Shown: positions 44,520 through 55,659, counted from the stretch's first letter. The stretch is 64,000 nt of DNA from Gigaspora rosea (GCA_003550325.1 QKWP01000512.1:147112-211111), one strand, 5' to 3'. Program-made: numbers and translations. The notes: generated by a model not told the origin, from the letters alone.

Positions 44520-46585
44520 TTGTTAGTAGGAACTATGAACTACTCTCAGAACTTCTATTTTTTTAGTTTATATTCTAGTATATTAGGTGCTTTTTTAGAA
44601 CTTTATACTACTATATCAACACCTCTTTGGCTTGATAATTCTTTAATAAATGCTGTTAATTGACTTAAAGAAAATAATTCTTATTTTTGTAGCTATTCCC
44701 AAATACTTCTATTTAATTTATCTAAATATCCATCTTTATCTATAGCTACTTATCTTCTGATAATAAAAATATACTACAAATACAACAAGGTAAAATTGTA
44801 GTTCTACACCAAAATTTTTCTTCTAAAATTTATAATGAAGATGCTCATTACTGTTATCTTATAGCTAGATTTTAACAAATAATAAATTTACCAGAATTTC
44901 TATTTTTCTAAATAATCCTCATCTAGAACTATTACTTTTTCCTAATTTATATCCAAATAGCTATGGCTATTGTCATGAAATGTGTTATCAACTAAGCAAT
45001 ATACAAATATGATATGATACTTTTGGCAAATATATCAAGCATCGATTACTTTCAGTAGATTTTCAATTCCGCTTACATTATTACTGGCCTGCCTGGCCTA
45101 TCTACAATTAGAAAAACTCAGAAACTTTCAAAATATACAGATTAATTCATCAATCTGATGCTAATAATACAAATTGTCTATCTACTGCTATTGAAATTAT
45201 TGAATGAAGCATTTATACAGATAATTTATACTATAATGAAATATTACTTCTTATATTCCAATATTTATTCATATTTGATACTTATTTTTAACAAAAAATG
45301 TTATATTTAAATACAATAATCTGTAATTTAAATCTTCTATCAATATTTATTATTTTATCAATAGCAAAAGGCTCATAGCATTATCTTTGACATTTTTATT
45401 AACACTAATAACAAAAATCTATTACCAACTAATAGACCATTATATACAACTTTACATTTTATAAATAGATTACAAAATCTTAAAAAATTTGTTTGAAAAA
45501 ATCCTAAAATTAGTAAATGGGGAACATACTATTATTTTTTTAATATAATAGAATTTCAAAATTATGAAGCTGCTTATACACATGGTATTTACTAAACAAC
45601 ATTAAGTATAAATAAAATAATTAGTCAAAATACTATTAGATTAACTCTTTCAAACCCAGTTTTAGATCCTGAATTATATTAAAAAGTAAATATTTTACAA
45701 ATACATACCTTCAATTCAAAATGTGATAGTCCTGCTTTATCTAATTCAAGATATAGAAAAGGATTTTCTTGTTTTATGCTAAATATACGTATTATAACCC
45801 AAATAACTTTAGATATACATATCAATATTTAATCCCTAAAGATTAGTAGGTAGTTCTATATCATGCTCCAACTTTAATAATATAGAATTCTTATATATAA
45901 ATATCCAATATGTTACTAATAAAGAACTTGCTTGGTACATAAAAAAATATATAAGCAAATCTAAACCAATTATCTGTTTAATATTTATGAATAGCTATGC
46001 ATCGAGAATATATTTATGCTTGATGAATGGGTTCAATGGAAATAAAGTTTTTATTACTAAGTGAATGCATTACAAACTCTTTAATTCAAGTTCAACTTTT
46101 AATGACAGATCCTCCAAATATTTTGAACCAAAGCTATACTTCCTTTATATATGAACTTTTTTAATGATAATCTATATTGGTCTGATAAAATAGAAAAAAA
46201 ATTTTGCTTGTCCAAATGATTCTGAATTTGATACTATAACTTATAAAGACTATTTTGAAACTTATAAAATTAAATATACTAGACCTAATGGAAACAGAAG
46301 GACAATATATCAAGATAATTTAGGAAACTTTGTTATTAAGCATAAAATTAAAATACTATCTTAAATATCAATTTTTACAACCTATCATAGTGAACTTTAT
46401 TTTTATTAGCAATTATTATTAAAATTACTTTGCAGATCTGAACAAGAAATACTAGAAGAGTATCAAACTTATAGAGATTATTTTTTCTCAAATTTCTGTC
46501 CTATATCAGTCCTTAATTATACAATATTTATAATTTATATCAAATCAATTAACTTATACACAAAATCAATTTAATACAATTATTG
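44520..46585 (+). pseudogene. Helitron copy 2: N-terminal and Rep domain
   Basis: The Rep part of a Helitron protein nicks and joins DNA in rolling-circle transposition. Blocks in changing frames: IVVLHQNFSSKIYNEDAHY (about 44795), LLFPNLYPNSYGYCHEMCYQ (about 44930) and YIKHRLLSVDFQFRLHYYW (about 45033), all typical of the Helitron-like N-terminal domain; then WGTYYYFFNIIEFQNYEAAY followed by THG (about 45520-45590), where the HUH motif lies; IHTFNSKCDSPAL, a zinc-binding-type segment; YHAPTLI; and ELAWYIKKYISKSKP (about 45925), which keeps both tyrosines of the YxxKY motif. In the HUH motif the first His appears as Tyr (A-Y-T-H-G where P-H-x-H-G is expected; CAT to TAT). Many stops and frameshifts. 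The coding resumes at 47978, after a 1.4-kb insertion. Confidence 0.85.
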
Positions 46586-46680
46586 TCACAGATTAAAATG
46601 AAATCAGATTAAAATGAAACTAGGGACCTCTCTTGCTCACCTTTAAAGCTTATAAAACCCACATATACTTGTTTATTAAT

Positions 46681-46716
46681 AACCCTAACCCTAAACCCTA
46701 ACCCTAATTAGGGTTC
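46681..46716 (+). repeat. Interstitial telomere-like repeat (CCCTAA)n
   Basis: AACCCTAACCCTAAACCCTA-ACCCTAA followed directly by TTAGGG, the tip of the nested foldback. TTAGGG is the common fungal telomere unit. A degenerate version (AACCTAACCCTAACTCTAAA-CCCC) is at the same place in the relative at 61454-61480, so it belongs to the element and is not a chromosome-end scar. Confidence 0.8.
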
Positions 46717-47872
46717 CTACAAACCCGGATCAAATCAAACTTTAGGTCAGATTTGGGTTTGATTTGATTTGAAATCAAACTCAAACCCAAACTAAGAATA
46801 AAAAAATTATTTGAGTTTGATTTGAAGCAAACTTATTAGTTAAATTTGAGTTTGGTTTGAATTTGAGTTTGAAGTTTGCAAACTAGTTTGAGTTTGAATA
46901 ACATAAATATATTTTTATAATTTAAAAATTTTTCTTACTAAGTTAATGGTACTTATCGACTAATTGAAAGTTGTAGAGCTTGTCAAGACGCATCCAATGG
47001 TGGTTAGATCACCCAAACCAGCCTAGTGGATGGCGAGATATCATCAAAAAACAATTGGCCGACTATATAAAAATCCGTGCTGGAGATTATATAGGAAATG
47101 TGGCATACTTCCACCTAAAACTTTTTTTCTTACTAAGCTAACGATACATCTCATAATTGAAAGTTGTAGAGCTCGTCGAGACGCATCTAACAGTGGTTAG
47201 ATCATCCAAATCAGCCCGGTGGATGGCGAGATATTGTCGAAAAACGATTGGCCGACTATATAAAATCTCTATGTAAACAAAACATTATTTACATAAGAGA
47301 TTTTATTTAGACAACCAATGGTTTTTCGATGATATCTCGCCATCCACTGGGCAGCTTTGGATGATCTAACCACTGTTAGATGCGTCTCGATGAGCTCTAC
47401 AACTTTCAATTAGTGGGCATGTATCGTTAGCTTATTAAGAAAAAAAGTTTTAGATAGAAGCATGCCACATTTCACCTATGTAATCTCCATCACGGATTTT
47501 TATATAATCGGCCAATCGTTTTTCGACGATATCTCGCTATCTACTGGGCCAATTTGGGTGATCTAACCACTATTGGATGCGTTATGACAAGCTCTATAAC
47601 TTTCAATTAGTCGATAAGTACTATTAACTTAGTAAGAAAAATTTTTAAATTATAAAAATATATTTATGTTATTCAAACTCAAACTAGTTTGCAAACTTCA
47701 AATCAAACTCAAATCAAACTTAGTATAGTATTTGGGTTTGGTTTGAATTTGATTATTTTTTATTTGAATTTGGGTTTGATCTCAAACTTTATAAAATTTA
47801 TAGTTTGAGTTTGGTTTGATTTGGGGTTTAATCAAACTCAAATCAAACCCAGATCAAACTTTGGAACCCTAA
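46708..47872. mobile_element. Nested foldback element with GTTTGATTTG arms
   Basis: Termini TTAGGGTTCC (left) and GGAACCCTAA (right), then arms rich in GGTTTGATTTGA/TCAAATCAAACC, then two core units in plus orientation (46930-47270) mirrored by two in minus orientation (47290-47650). The centre is a hairpin near 47280 (CTATGTAAAC...GTTTACATAG type). No coding. Core units are shared with 54550, 59661 and 60308. Confidence 0.8.
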
Positions 47873-49097
47873 CACTAATGCTAAAAAAATACCTAAATAA
47901 TGTCCCCAAAAAAATTTTAAAATTTTGCTTAAAAAATAGGAAAATTTCATTTTAATCTAATTTCATTTTAATCTGTCACAATTATTGAAACTATTATATT
48001 TTCTTTAAAGTTCACTTTAACAAATGAGGTTATTGATATTATTAAATTACAACTTGATTCTCTTAAAATACCATCTTGTATAATACTTGCAAATATAATA
48101 GCCAATCTAGTTCCAAGTCAATATCTTGTTACCTAACAATAACAAATTATTTAGAAAAATGAGATAATTCACATTATTTCTTTTTTTTTATTACAGGTTC
48201 AGCTGGCAATAGTAATTATTTATGATCCTTGTACTTTTAGAATATTTTCAGAGAATTAGCTATAGGTATTTATTAATGGTTTCTGCAGGAATAGCAGTCA
48301 AAAAGTTGGTACAGTATAACAACAATCGATTTTGCTTTAAGAATAACTTTAGACAAATAGGCTTTCAAACTTTTATATTTTGAGATCCAAAATACTGTAA
48401 TAATCTTTATTTAATTGATACTCTAATTATAAAAGAAGTCTTTATAGTATCGGGCCCATTATTAACATATATCTTAGAACTTTTTGAACATTTACATCAA
48501 AATAATTATCTATTTAGAGGTATTAATGTTATATTAATAGGTGATTTAGTACAATTATTACCTGTTAATGCCCTATCTGTATATCAATTCCCTATATAGA
48601 AACTTTTTTATTCTTTATTTCTTTGTAATTCTCAAAGACAAAATAATGTTACTCTCTTTTACAATCTTTTACAAAAAATTAAATTTAGTAATATTGATAA
48701 TCAAGTATGGAATATATTAGTGTAAAAACTACAAAAAATAACCCAATCATCTGATATTAATAAAACACTTAATACAACTTATATAGTAGGCTATCATGAA
48801 ATAGCTAAATTAATTAATAGAACAATTTGTGCTTTAATTCCAGCTTGTGAGAATAAAATCTTAATTTTTATTGTATTGATATAATAGATGGACATGTATG
48901 CCCTAATAACTTGTGATATTGTGAATTTACTAGCAAAACCAATCTGCATAATACAAGTGTAATACAATAAGAATTCACCCAGACACAAGAGTTATATATT
49001 TAAACAATTCACAGTATAGACATGGAATAGCCAATAGTACTATAAGTGTTGTTACTGATCTTGACTTACAGACAGGCCTTATTTATGTCAGCTTTAG

Positions 49098-49385
49098 GAC
49101 CCCAAACATTTCTCATATAGGTCATAACTGGATTTTGGCCAATTTTAAACCAATTTTCTGAAAATAACAAAATATATTTGTTTAAATAACTTTTGATCTA
49201 GTGATCAGATTGAATAAACTTTTTTTGTTAGATGCGCCTCACTGAGAGCTTCATTTTAAAAAAAAGTTGTTCAAATTGGTCTACTAGATACCAAGATAAC
49301 TGGCAAAAACAGTTTTTTGCTTCTCAAATTTCAGAAGTTTTTGCTGAAAAAAACAAGTATAACCTCTATACTAGATGTTTGGGTT
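49098..49385. mobile_element. 288-bp MITE inside the helicase, 6-bp TSD
   Basis: TIRs GACCCCAAACATTTCTCATA (left) and, reversed, AACCCAAACATCTAGTATAG (right). CTTTAG occurs at 49092-49097 and 49386-49391. Removing the element and one CTTTAG gives IYVSF-SFCIEGAIINIS in frame. The interior holds a hairpin like the one of the MITEs at 7632 and 35172 (TTTTGATCTAGTGATCAGAT ... CTACTAGATACCAAG). Confidence 0.85.
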
Positions 49386-49483
49386 CTTTAGCTTTTGTAT
49401 TGAAGGAGCTATTATTAATATTTCTTTTACCAAATATACACACCACTTTTATCTTAATGATATTCCTGCTAATTGTATACAAT

Positions 49484-49782
49484 GGGTGGCAATCAATTAA
49501 TCGACAATCACTTCACCGACATAACATTTCACCAACAATTATTCACCAACACGTTCATTTTACCGACAGTTTATTTCACCTAAGCTCATTTTACTGACAA
49601 AGTAATTCTGGTCATTGTCATTAGGGTCAGGGTAGAATTAGGTAGAATTAGGGCTAAAGTTAGAGTGCTTTTTGAAAAAAACTTGTCGGTAAAATGAACT
49701 TCGGTGAAACAAACTGTCGGTAAAATGAACTTGTCAGTGAGTATTTGTCGGTGAAGTGATTGTTGGCAAAATAATACGAACC
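49484..49782. mobile_element. 299-bp MITE inside the helicase, 10-bp TSD
   Basis: Flanked by TGTATACAAT (49474-49483 and 49783-49792). Termini GGGTGGCAATC...GACAATCACTTCACCGAC and, reversed, GGTTCG...GCCAACAATCACTTCACCGA. Removal joins IPANCIQ to YPIQNAFALIV in frame. A 9-10-bp duplication fits a Mutator-like origin. Sister copy at 58081-58388. Confidence 0.92.
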
Positions 49783-50182
49783 TGTATACAATATCCAATA
49801 CAAAATGCTTTTGCTCTTATAGTTCATAAAACACAAGGATTAACTCTTTTTGATGTATCCTTAAATCTAGATAATCAAAATTTTGAATCTGGGCAAGCTT
49901 ATGTTGCTTTAAGTCATTGTACCAAATGGGAGCATATAAAAATATACACACTTGATCGTATATATTATAACATAATTTCTTGTAACTAAATCGATTTCTG
50001 AAAAAGTATCGCCCAAAAAATTAACCAATACCATAGCATGAAACTTAACAATTATCAATACAAGAGCAAATTTAATAATCTTGTCAGTGACTATAATATA
50101 AATATATTAACTCACTTTTGTCCTATGCTATATAATTAATCTCAAAACTAATACCTTTTTTTATTAGTCTGTATATAAATTT

Positions 50183-50504
50183 ATGGCTAGAAACAGTTAT
50201 GCAAAAAGAAGTAGAGCAGGCGAACACTATTTTGATGACTTTCATACCCAATTTTGGAAAAGGCCTGGTAAGTTTCCAAACTCTGTTTATGAAAAATTAT
50301 ATCTCTTATCTATACTCAATTTTTTTTAGCCATGCAATTCGATCAAATAAGGGCACTAACTTGACACTCCAAAGAATGAACGAAAGCTTCAAAACAGCAC
50401 TCTACCTTCTTCATATGAGGAGGGGTAATGCATTTATTACTAATCAATTAATAATTAAAGAATATAATAGACTTGAATTCAAGCTCAAGAACTATTATCT
50501 TTAG
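50183..50504 (+). CDS. Possible small gene with a canonical intron, unknown function
   Basis: Not recognised. One frame is open 50199-50504 (101 codons, GNAFITNQLIIKEYNRLEFK near the end). A second frame starts ATG 50183 (MARNSYAKRSRAGEHYFDD, then FHTQFWKRP) and meets a strong donor G|GTAAGT at 50268. A T-rich acceptor TTTTTTTTAG ends at 50329, giving a 62-nt intron. Spliced, that frame ends shortly after as RPAMQFDQIRALT. The unspliced frame is longer but ignores the splice signals. It follows the Helitron by 200 bp and may be a captured or ancillary segment. Confidence 0.3.
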
Positions 50505-50975
50505 ACAGATAACATTTTTTAATAATATATCTCTTTTAATACAATACAATTACTCTAATTACTTTTTAACTTCTACCTATATATATATATTATGTTCTTA
50601 CAACAACATATCTTCTTATTCAATAACAATATAATAACACTTATTATCAAATTAACTAAAAATTTCAGTCTCTTATAAATAAATAGTATTTGTGTATCAT
50701 ATCCTATACAATCTATCAATAAATTTATATAAACAAATATTAAATTAATATTTTTTTAAAAAAATTTATATACCTAATATTAAATACTATTAAATATAAC
50801 TTCTTTCTTTGCTGATAGTATTAAAATAAGATATTTATATATAATTTCATAATTATATATAAATTTATGATGTATTTTATAAACATGTATATTGCTGAAT
50901 TTATATAATTACTAAGGTGATCTGATCAAATTTTCATGCTAAGATTATCCAATAATCATGCATATTTTCTTTATT
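50505..50975. other. AT-rich stretch, nothing recognised
   Basis: No supported gene or element. Confidence 0.45.
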
Positions 50976-51120
50976 AAGGGTAGAGTAGTTTTTTGGCTTG
51001 TTTAATGCATAAATTTGCAGATCTCCTGCTCCTGATTGGCCAAACTAGCGGTTTGGCCAATCAGGAGCAGGAGATCTGCAAATTTATGCATTACACAAGC
51101 CAAAAAACTACCCTACCCTT
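50976..51120. mobile_element. 145-bp near-perfect palindrome (foldback element)
   Basis: Arms of about 70 bp (AAGGGTAGAGTAGTTTTTTG, AATTTGCAGATCTCCTGC, CTCCTGATTGGCCAAAC) with a turn at 51046-51050 (TAGCG). Differences between arms are about three, so the copy is recent or kept symmetric by conversion. Confidence 0.85.
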
Positions 51121-51265
51121 AAAGACATATGTTTTAAATATCTTATTATATTATAAATGCATTGTTTAGAATTTTAAGGATAGAAGTACTAATTTAAAAT
51201 CATATATAAACTAGTAATTTTTTTTATATTTAATTTTATGAAAATTATAATAAATAAACTAATTA

Positions 51266-51447
51266 CAGTTGTCTCTCTCTAATCTGAACCTCTCTAAACT
51301 GAACACTATTAAACTCTCTCTAAACTGAACAAAATTTTCTAGAACATTTGTAAATTTTATTATAACTTTTTGAAAACTGAACTTTTTAAAATTTTTACAT
51401 AGTAAAAAAAAGCAGTCCCAGCAGTTTGGATTAGAAAGTGTTAACTG
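51266..51447. mobile_element. 182-bp TA-duplicating MITE
   Basis: Left CAGTTGTCTCTCTCTAATCT and, reversed, right CAGTTAACACTTTCTAATCC, flanked by TA at 51264 and 51448. The interior repeats CTCTCTAAACTGAAC. Same broad family as 58912-59081. Confidence 0.8.
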
Positions 51448-51541
51448 TATATTTTAAGCCAAGTTTATAGAGCAAGTTTTTCTAATTCTAATATTAGTAA
51501 ATTATTAAAATTGTTAAAAACTTAGTTAGATATAAAATTTT

Positions 51542-52851
51542 TTTTTGTTGTTAAGGTGAGGTCATGCCTCTGGACTTTATTAGATGTATATTGATCATTA
51601 CACATTTCTGCTTACAATCTTTGTACTATCTACTTAGTACCGAGACTTGGACTATTTATCCACGACCTAAACCTACCAGAGCCTGCCATATTCCCATTTA
51701 TATAGCCAGCCTGGTTTTGTACATCCCTTCCCAGCTGCTGATTAGTATTCACATGTCTGCCACTTTACCCACATTTCCTAGTATCGTCACTTCCAATTTG
51801 GTGTATGTGATTCCAGGTAGGCGCTTTGTGCTTCCAAATTGGTACACCCAAGATTCCTTACTGGTGTACTTCTTGGGAGTTCGTATCTCAAGCCATGCAG
51901 CTGCCTCTACCACATTGGGTAAGTATTTCAAGCCTGCATGCTGCCGCAACTAACCAATTTTCCTGCGACTTCGGGACCCAGGATTTAGCTTTCTGAATTC
52001 AGAAATATGCGAACGACTGTACTTCCCGCTATGGTGATGAGATATCCAGGCATGTTTCGCCGTGCCCGGCTGACCCAGCTGAGGCTTCCTGAACCAAGCA
52101 TAGTTGGATGGCATCATGAGGCGGCCGGCTGTCCCGGCTTTCACAACACTACATGTACTTGTACCAGCTATACCTGTATTGGTAGTCCCAAATCCTCTTA
52201 ACGTCCTAAGACTCCCATATGGGTATGCCCAGAGCTCCGTTGGGTCTTTACACATACATGCCTCCATGCTTCTACTTCTCATTGGCCAGTAAGTTCCATT
52301 TGCCCTTGCAGGTTCATTCCGATCTCCAGTACTCACATCCAATCCTTCTTCCAATCTTTACCGATCCCTCCCAAACTACCAAACCAGTTAGCCCAGAAGG
52401 ATTGGTCAGCCCAGCTTTATGCGCCTGATAAACTCCCTCTCCTTGGTACCTAATTCTGTAACATAGGTCCTTTTCCTCCGGTACGACCCAGCGGCCAGGT
52501 TGGTGTTCCCTTTTGCCATAGGGCTTTTTCCAACCGGTTCTTCGGTCTTCAGTCGAAATTCCGGTCTTCTGTAGTACCGTTGGAAGATCTTTCTTACCTC
52601 CTTACTTGGGACTTGCCAAACGGGTTTCAATTGTTCTAGTCCCTTGGATTTGTCTGTGTAACTTACACAACTACGCCGATGTTCCCATTCAAGATAGTGG
52701 TACCAAGGTTACAGGTAATATACCCGACCGATCGATGAACAAATGTTACCATAACACAGGCCTATTTTTTCAATTCGTCTCCAGTGGGACTTGAACTCTA
52801 GACCTGTCGCTTGGGGGTGACAACCAGACAGCTTCTCTATGTTGCCACACC
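51542..52851 (-). mobile_element. 1.3-kb retroposon with tRNA-like head and poly-A tail
   Basis: Flanked by the perfect 15-bp repeat TAGATATAAAATTTT (51527-51541 and 52852-52866). On the minus strand it starts GGTGTGGCAACATAGAGAAG, has AGAGTTCAAGTCCCACT about 50 nt later (10 of 11 matches to the Pol III B box) and ends CTTAACAAC plus an A tail. The body is GC-richer than the surroundings and purine-rich on this strand. Minus-strand frames (52630-52406, 52354-51950, 51949-51749) are open for 66-134 codons, but no family is recognised. Much longer than usual SINEs (100-500 bp), so it may be a fusion of a SINE head with another transcript. Confidence 0.8.
52775..52851 (-). promoter_or_regulatory. 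tRNA-like Pol III promoter of the retroposon
   Basis: A-box-like TGGCAACATAGAGAAG at about 52846-52831 and B-box AGTTCAAGTCC at about 52797-52787. The intervening CTGTCTGGTTGTCACCCCCA-AGCGACAG can form a stem with a variable-arm look (Leu- or Ser-type tRNA), but full cloverleaf pairing is not convincing. Confidence 0.55.
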
Positions 52852-52866
52852 TAGATATAAAATTTT

Positions 52867-53722
52867 AAAAATTTGGGTATTAAAATTTAATAATAAAACT
52901 AACTTATAAATTTACATAAATTGACCAATCAGCATTAGCAATTCTGTGTAACCCCAAAAATTTTTTGCCCAACCCAAAAAACATTAAATATATTTTTTAA
53001 AATATAATAATAGTTCAAAATTTTACCATAATAGATAAATTGTTTTATTATCTGTTATATTTTGTAAAATTTTAATAAAAATTAGTTGTAATTTAAAAAA
53101 GTTTTATTAGTAGCATATGTTAATTTTATATAAAATTTTCAAAATACTATATAAAAACTATATAAAAATAATCTACATACCCTCTACTATTAAAACAGTA
53201 GAATTTCAATATACATTATGTATAAATACTATACAAAATAATAAAAATAATTCTTAACTCCAAAACTTCATTTAAAAGAGATTACTTTACTATTCTCATA
53301 TACTAGTCACATGTTAACTATTGTAAACTCTAAATGCTAAAATAATTGACAAAAAAAAAAAGGAAAATTGAGATATTACATATAAGATCTAAATTTAAAT
53401 AACTCTGTATATACTGTTTAACATCCTAATAATGCAAAAACTTAAGCTAATACTCTTATCTAAATAACCTGAGTATTATAATTAAAAATATTGATACAAA
53501 GTTATTTCCATGATCTAAAAATCAAATCACTTGATAAAGGTTGAGATAGTGATAAAATTTAATTTTTTTAAAAAGCTTAAAAGCTAGTAAATAGTTCACT
53601 AATAATTTTATTTTCCTATTAAACTCTTGATAAATTCGAATTTATTAATAATAAACATCACATTTATCCAGCATTACACATTCTCTAATTTTATGTGATA
53701 AATTCTTTCTATATATTTATTA
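52867..53722. other. AT-rich stretch, nothing recognised
   Basis: No supported gene or element. Confidence 0.45.
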
Positions 53723-53983
53723 ACATGTGGGCATGAGTCAATAGAAATCAAGCAAATTTTTTATAATAAATTTTTTTGAAACTTTGAACAGAAATAACTT
53801 AACAAAAATTTAATCAAATTTGATAAATTTTTTTTAAAATTAATTTCATAAACTTATAGAATTAATTTAAAAAAAAAATTTATCAAATTTGATCAAGTTT
53901 TTGTTAAGTTATTTTGATTTAAACTTTTAAAAAAAAGTTACTAAAAAAAATTTGCTTGATTTCTATTGACGGCAGCCCATGTA
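53723..53983. mobile_element. 261-bp foldback MITE with GTCAATAGAAATC ends
   Basis: Left ACATGTGGGCATGAGTCAAT followed by AGAAATCAAGCAAATTTTTT; right is the reverse of ACATGGGCTGCCGTCAATAG. The centre is also palindromic (ATTTAATCAAATTTGATAAA ... TTTATCAAATTTGATCAAG). No coding. Confidence 0.8.
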
Positions 53984-54546
53984 ATCTTTACCAAAATTTT
54001 TTCACTTTCTTATATTATCAAAATGATAATACTTTAACTATATAATTTAATAAGTTAGTTATCTCGAGTAATCACAAATGGATCTAACTAATCAGACAAA
54101 TCTCAATTTATGATAGTTGCTTTCACATTAATGCCAAACTTATATTATGCAGCCTAAGAAACCACCAACCAATACTGTATATTAAATACACAACTTTTTA
54201 TATTGATATCTAGCATAATATTTGATATTTCTGAGACTATATTCTTTTGCTTCAATTATACATAAATCATATCTAAGATCGCAAATCAATAAAGACTTAT
54301 CCTGATATATTAAATTGAATCATTCAAATTTTAAAAAAGTTGAACTTATTTATAATATTTAATATGCCTGAGGTCAAATCATACCTAGCAGCGAAGCCAC
54401 TATATGATCATAGGATAGTTTTTTATTATTTAACATTTAATTTCTAAGTCAAGAATATATTTTTTAAAAAAATTTTAATTTTTTTATTGAAAGTAAATTT
54501 TTATAAAAAATTCAAGATATGTGTATTTTGATTTTCAAACAAGTTT

Positions 54547-55196
54547 ACTTAATTGATAATCCACCTGTCAACTGGAGAATAGGTGAAATGTGGTATGCTT
54601 CCATCTAAAATTTTTTCTTACTAAGTTAACGATACATGTCCACTAATTGAAAATTGTAGAGCTCGTCGAGATGCATCTAACGGTGGTTAGATCATCCAAA
54701 TCGGCCCAGAGATGGCGAGATATCATCAAAAAATGATTGGCTGAATATATAAAAATCTGTAACAGAAATCACATATGAAAATCACTATAGGCGAAATGTG
54801 GAGCACATCTATCTTGAAAGTTGTAGAGCTCGTTGAGATGCATCTAATAGTGGTTAGATGCATTTCGATGAGCTCTACAACTTTCAATTAGTGGGCATAT
54901 ATTGTTAACTTAGTAAGAAAAAAGTTTTAGATGGATGCGCTCTACATTTCGCCTATAGTAATTTTCATATATGATTTCCATCACAGATTTTTATATAGTC
55001 AGCCAATCATTTTTTGACGATATCTCACCATCTACCAGGCCGATTTGGATGATCTAACCACTGTTAGATGCGACTCGACGAGCTCTACAAATTCGATTAG
55101 TGGACATGTATTATTAACTTAGCAAGTAAAAAAATATTAGATAGAGGAACGCCACATTTCGCCTATTCTCTAGTTGACAAGTAGATTATCAATTAA
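54547..55196. mobile_element. Large foldback element with four core units
   Basis: Ends TTAATTGATAATCCACCTGT (left) and, reversed, TTAATTGATAATCTACTTGT (right), then CAACTGGAGAATAGGTGAAA. Two core units (GTAGAGCTCGTCGAGATGCA; GTAGAGCTCGTTGAGATGCA) face two inverted ones. The second plus unit is shortened so that plus and minus units meet at 54850. Confidence 0.82.
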
Positions 55197-55659
55197 GTGA
55201 CTTTAATCAGTTTACTATAAAGCAACTATTATCGAATATGAAGCAGCTTATTTTTGAAGATGGCTTATATTCAGTAATATACAGTAATATTTAGACTTAG
55301 TCAGACAGTTTTAGACTTCAAGCTTAGACCCAAACTAGACTCAACTTAACTAAAACTTTGAAATACAAAATTTGAGTCCATTCAATGATCAGAATTGTAT
55401 ACAGTAATTTATAAACCAATAATATTAGCTAAATTTTTTTTAAAAGAAATAATTAAACAAATGCATATATATATCTACAATCACAGGGATGTAAAAAACC
55501 AATTTAACATGGCAAAAGCTACTATAAAACCAAAATTCATTTTAAAATGCACAAATAGTAAATTATAAAATTATATTTTGTTGCTTGCAATTTTTAACTT
55601 AATCAATCTGCTATTTGTTAAAAAATAAAATTATAAAGTTAGTTAAGAATTAAATAAAC

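Larger units (their letters stand above)
46586..47977. mobile_element. 1.39-kb TIR element inserted in the Helitron (filled copy)
   Basis: Ends TCACAGATTAAAATGAAAT and, reversed, GACAGATTAAAATGAAAT, with a subterminal second copy of AGATTAAAATGAAA. Flanked by the 10-bp direct repeat ACAATTATTG (46576-46585 and 47978-47987). Joining the flanks gives QNQFNTIIETIIFSLKF in one frame. An empty 200-bp relative lies at 61368-61567. It carries telomere-like repeats and a nested foldback (46708-47872). Confidence 0.85.
47978..49989 (+). pseudogene. Helitron copy 2: PIF1-type helicase domain
   Basis: Continues the protein interrupted at 46585: LTNEVIDIIKLQLDSLKIPS, then the helicase: ITGSAGNSN (degenerate Walker A, about 48192), LIIKEVF (Walker B, Asp-Glu now Lys-Glu, about 48425), INVILIGDLVQLLPVNALSV (about 48526-48590), TRVIYLNNSQYRHGIANSTI (about 48980), DLDLQTGLIYVSF (49055-49096), then after an insertion CIEGAIINISFTKYTHHFYL (about 49398), and after a second insertion QNAFALIVHKTQGLTLFDVS (49800-49855) and GQAYVALSHCTKWEHI, stop at 49987. 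The two insertions (49098-49385 and 49484-49782) remove cleanly to a continuous frame. Frameshifts and stops elsewhere (for example 48120, 48598, 48723) show older decay. Confidence 0.9.

Noticed and set aside
46681-46716. Chromosome end or telomere fusion
   Set aside because: Repeats are few, one-sided, inside a defined transposon, and present in a degraded relative at 61454-61480.
51564-52794. Plus-strand frames over the 51.5-kb retroposon
   Set aside because: They oppose the direction set by the Pol III head and the A tail; protein-like composition is likely a by-product of the GC-richer sequence.
52775-52851. Genuine tRNA gene
   Set aside because: The B box is good but acceptor and D stems do not close, and the block is the head of a retroposon with its own target duplication.
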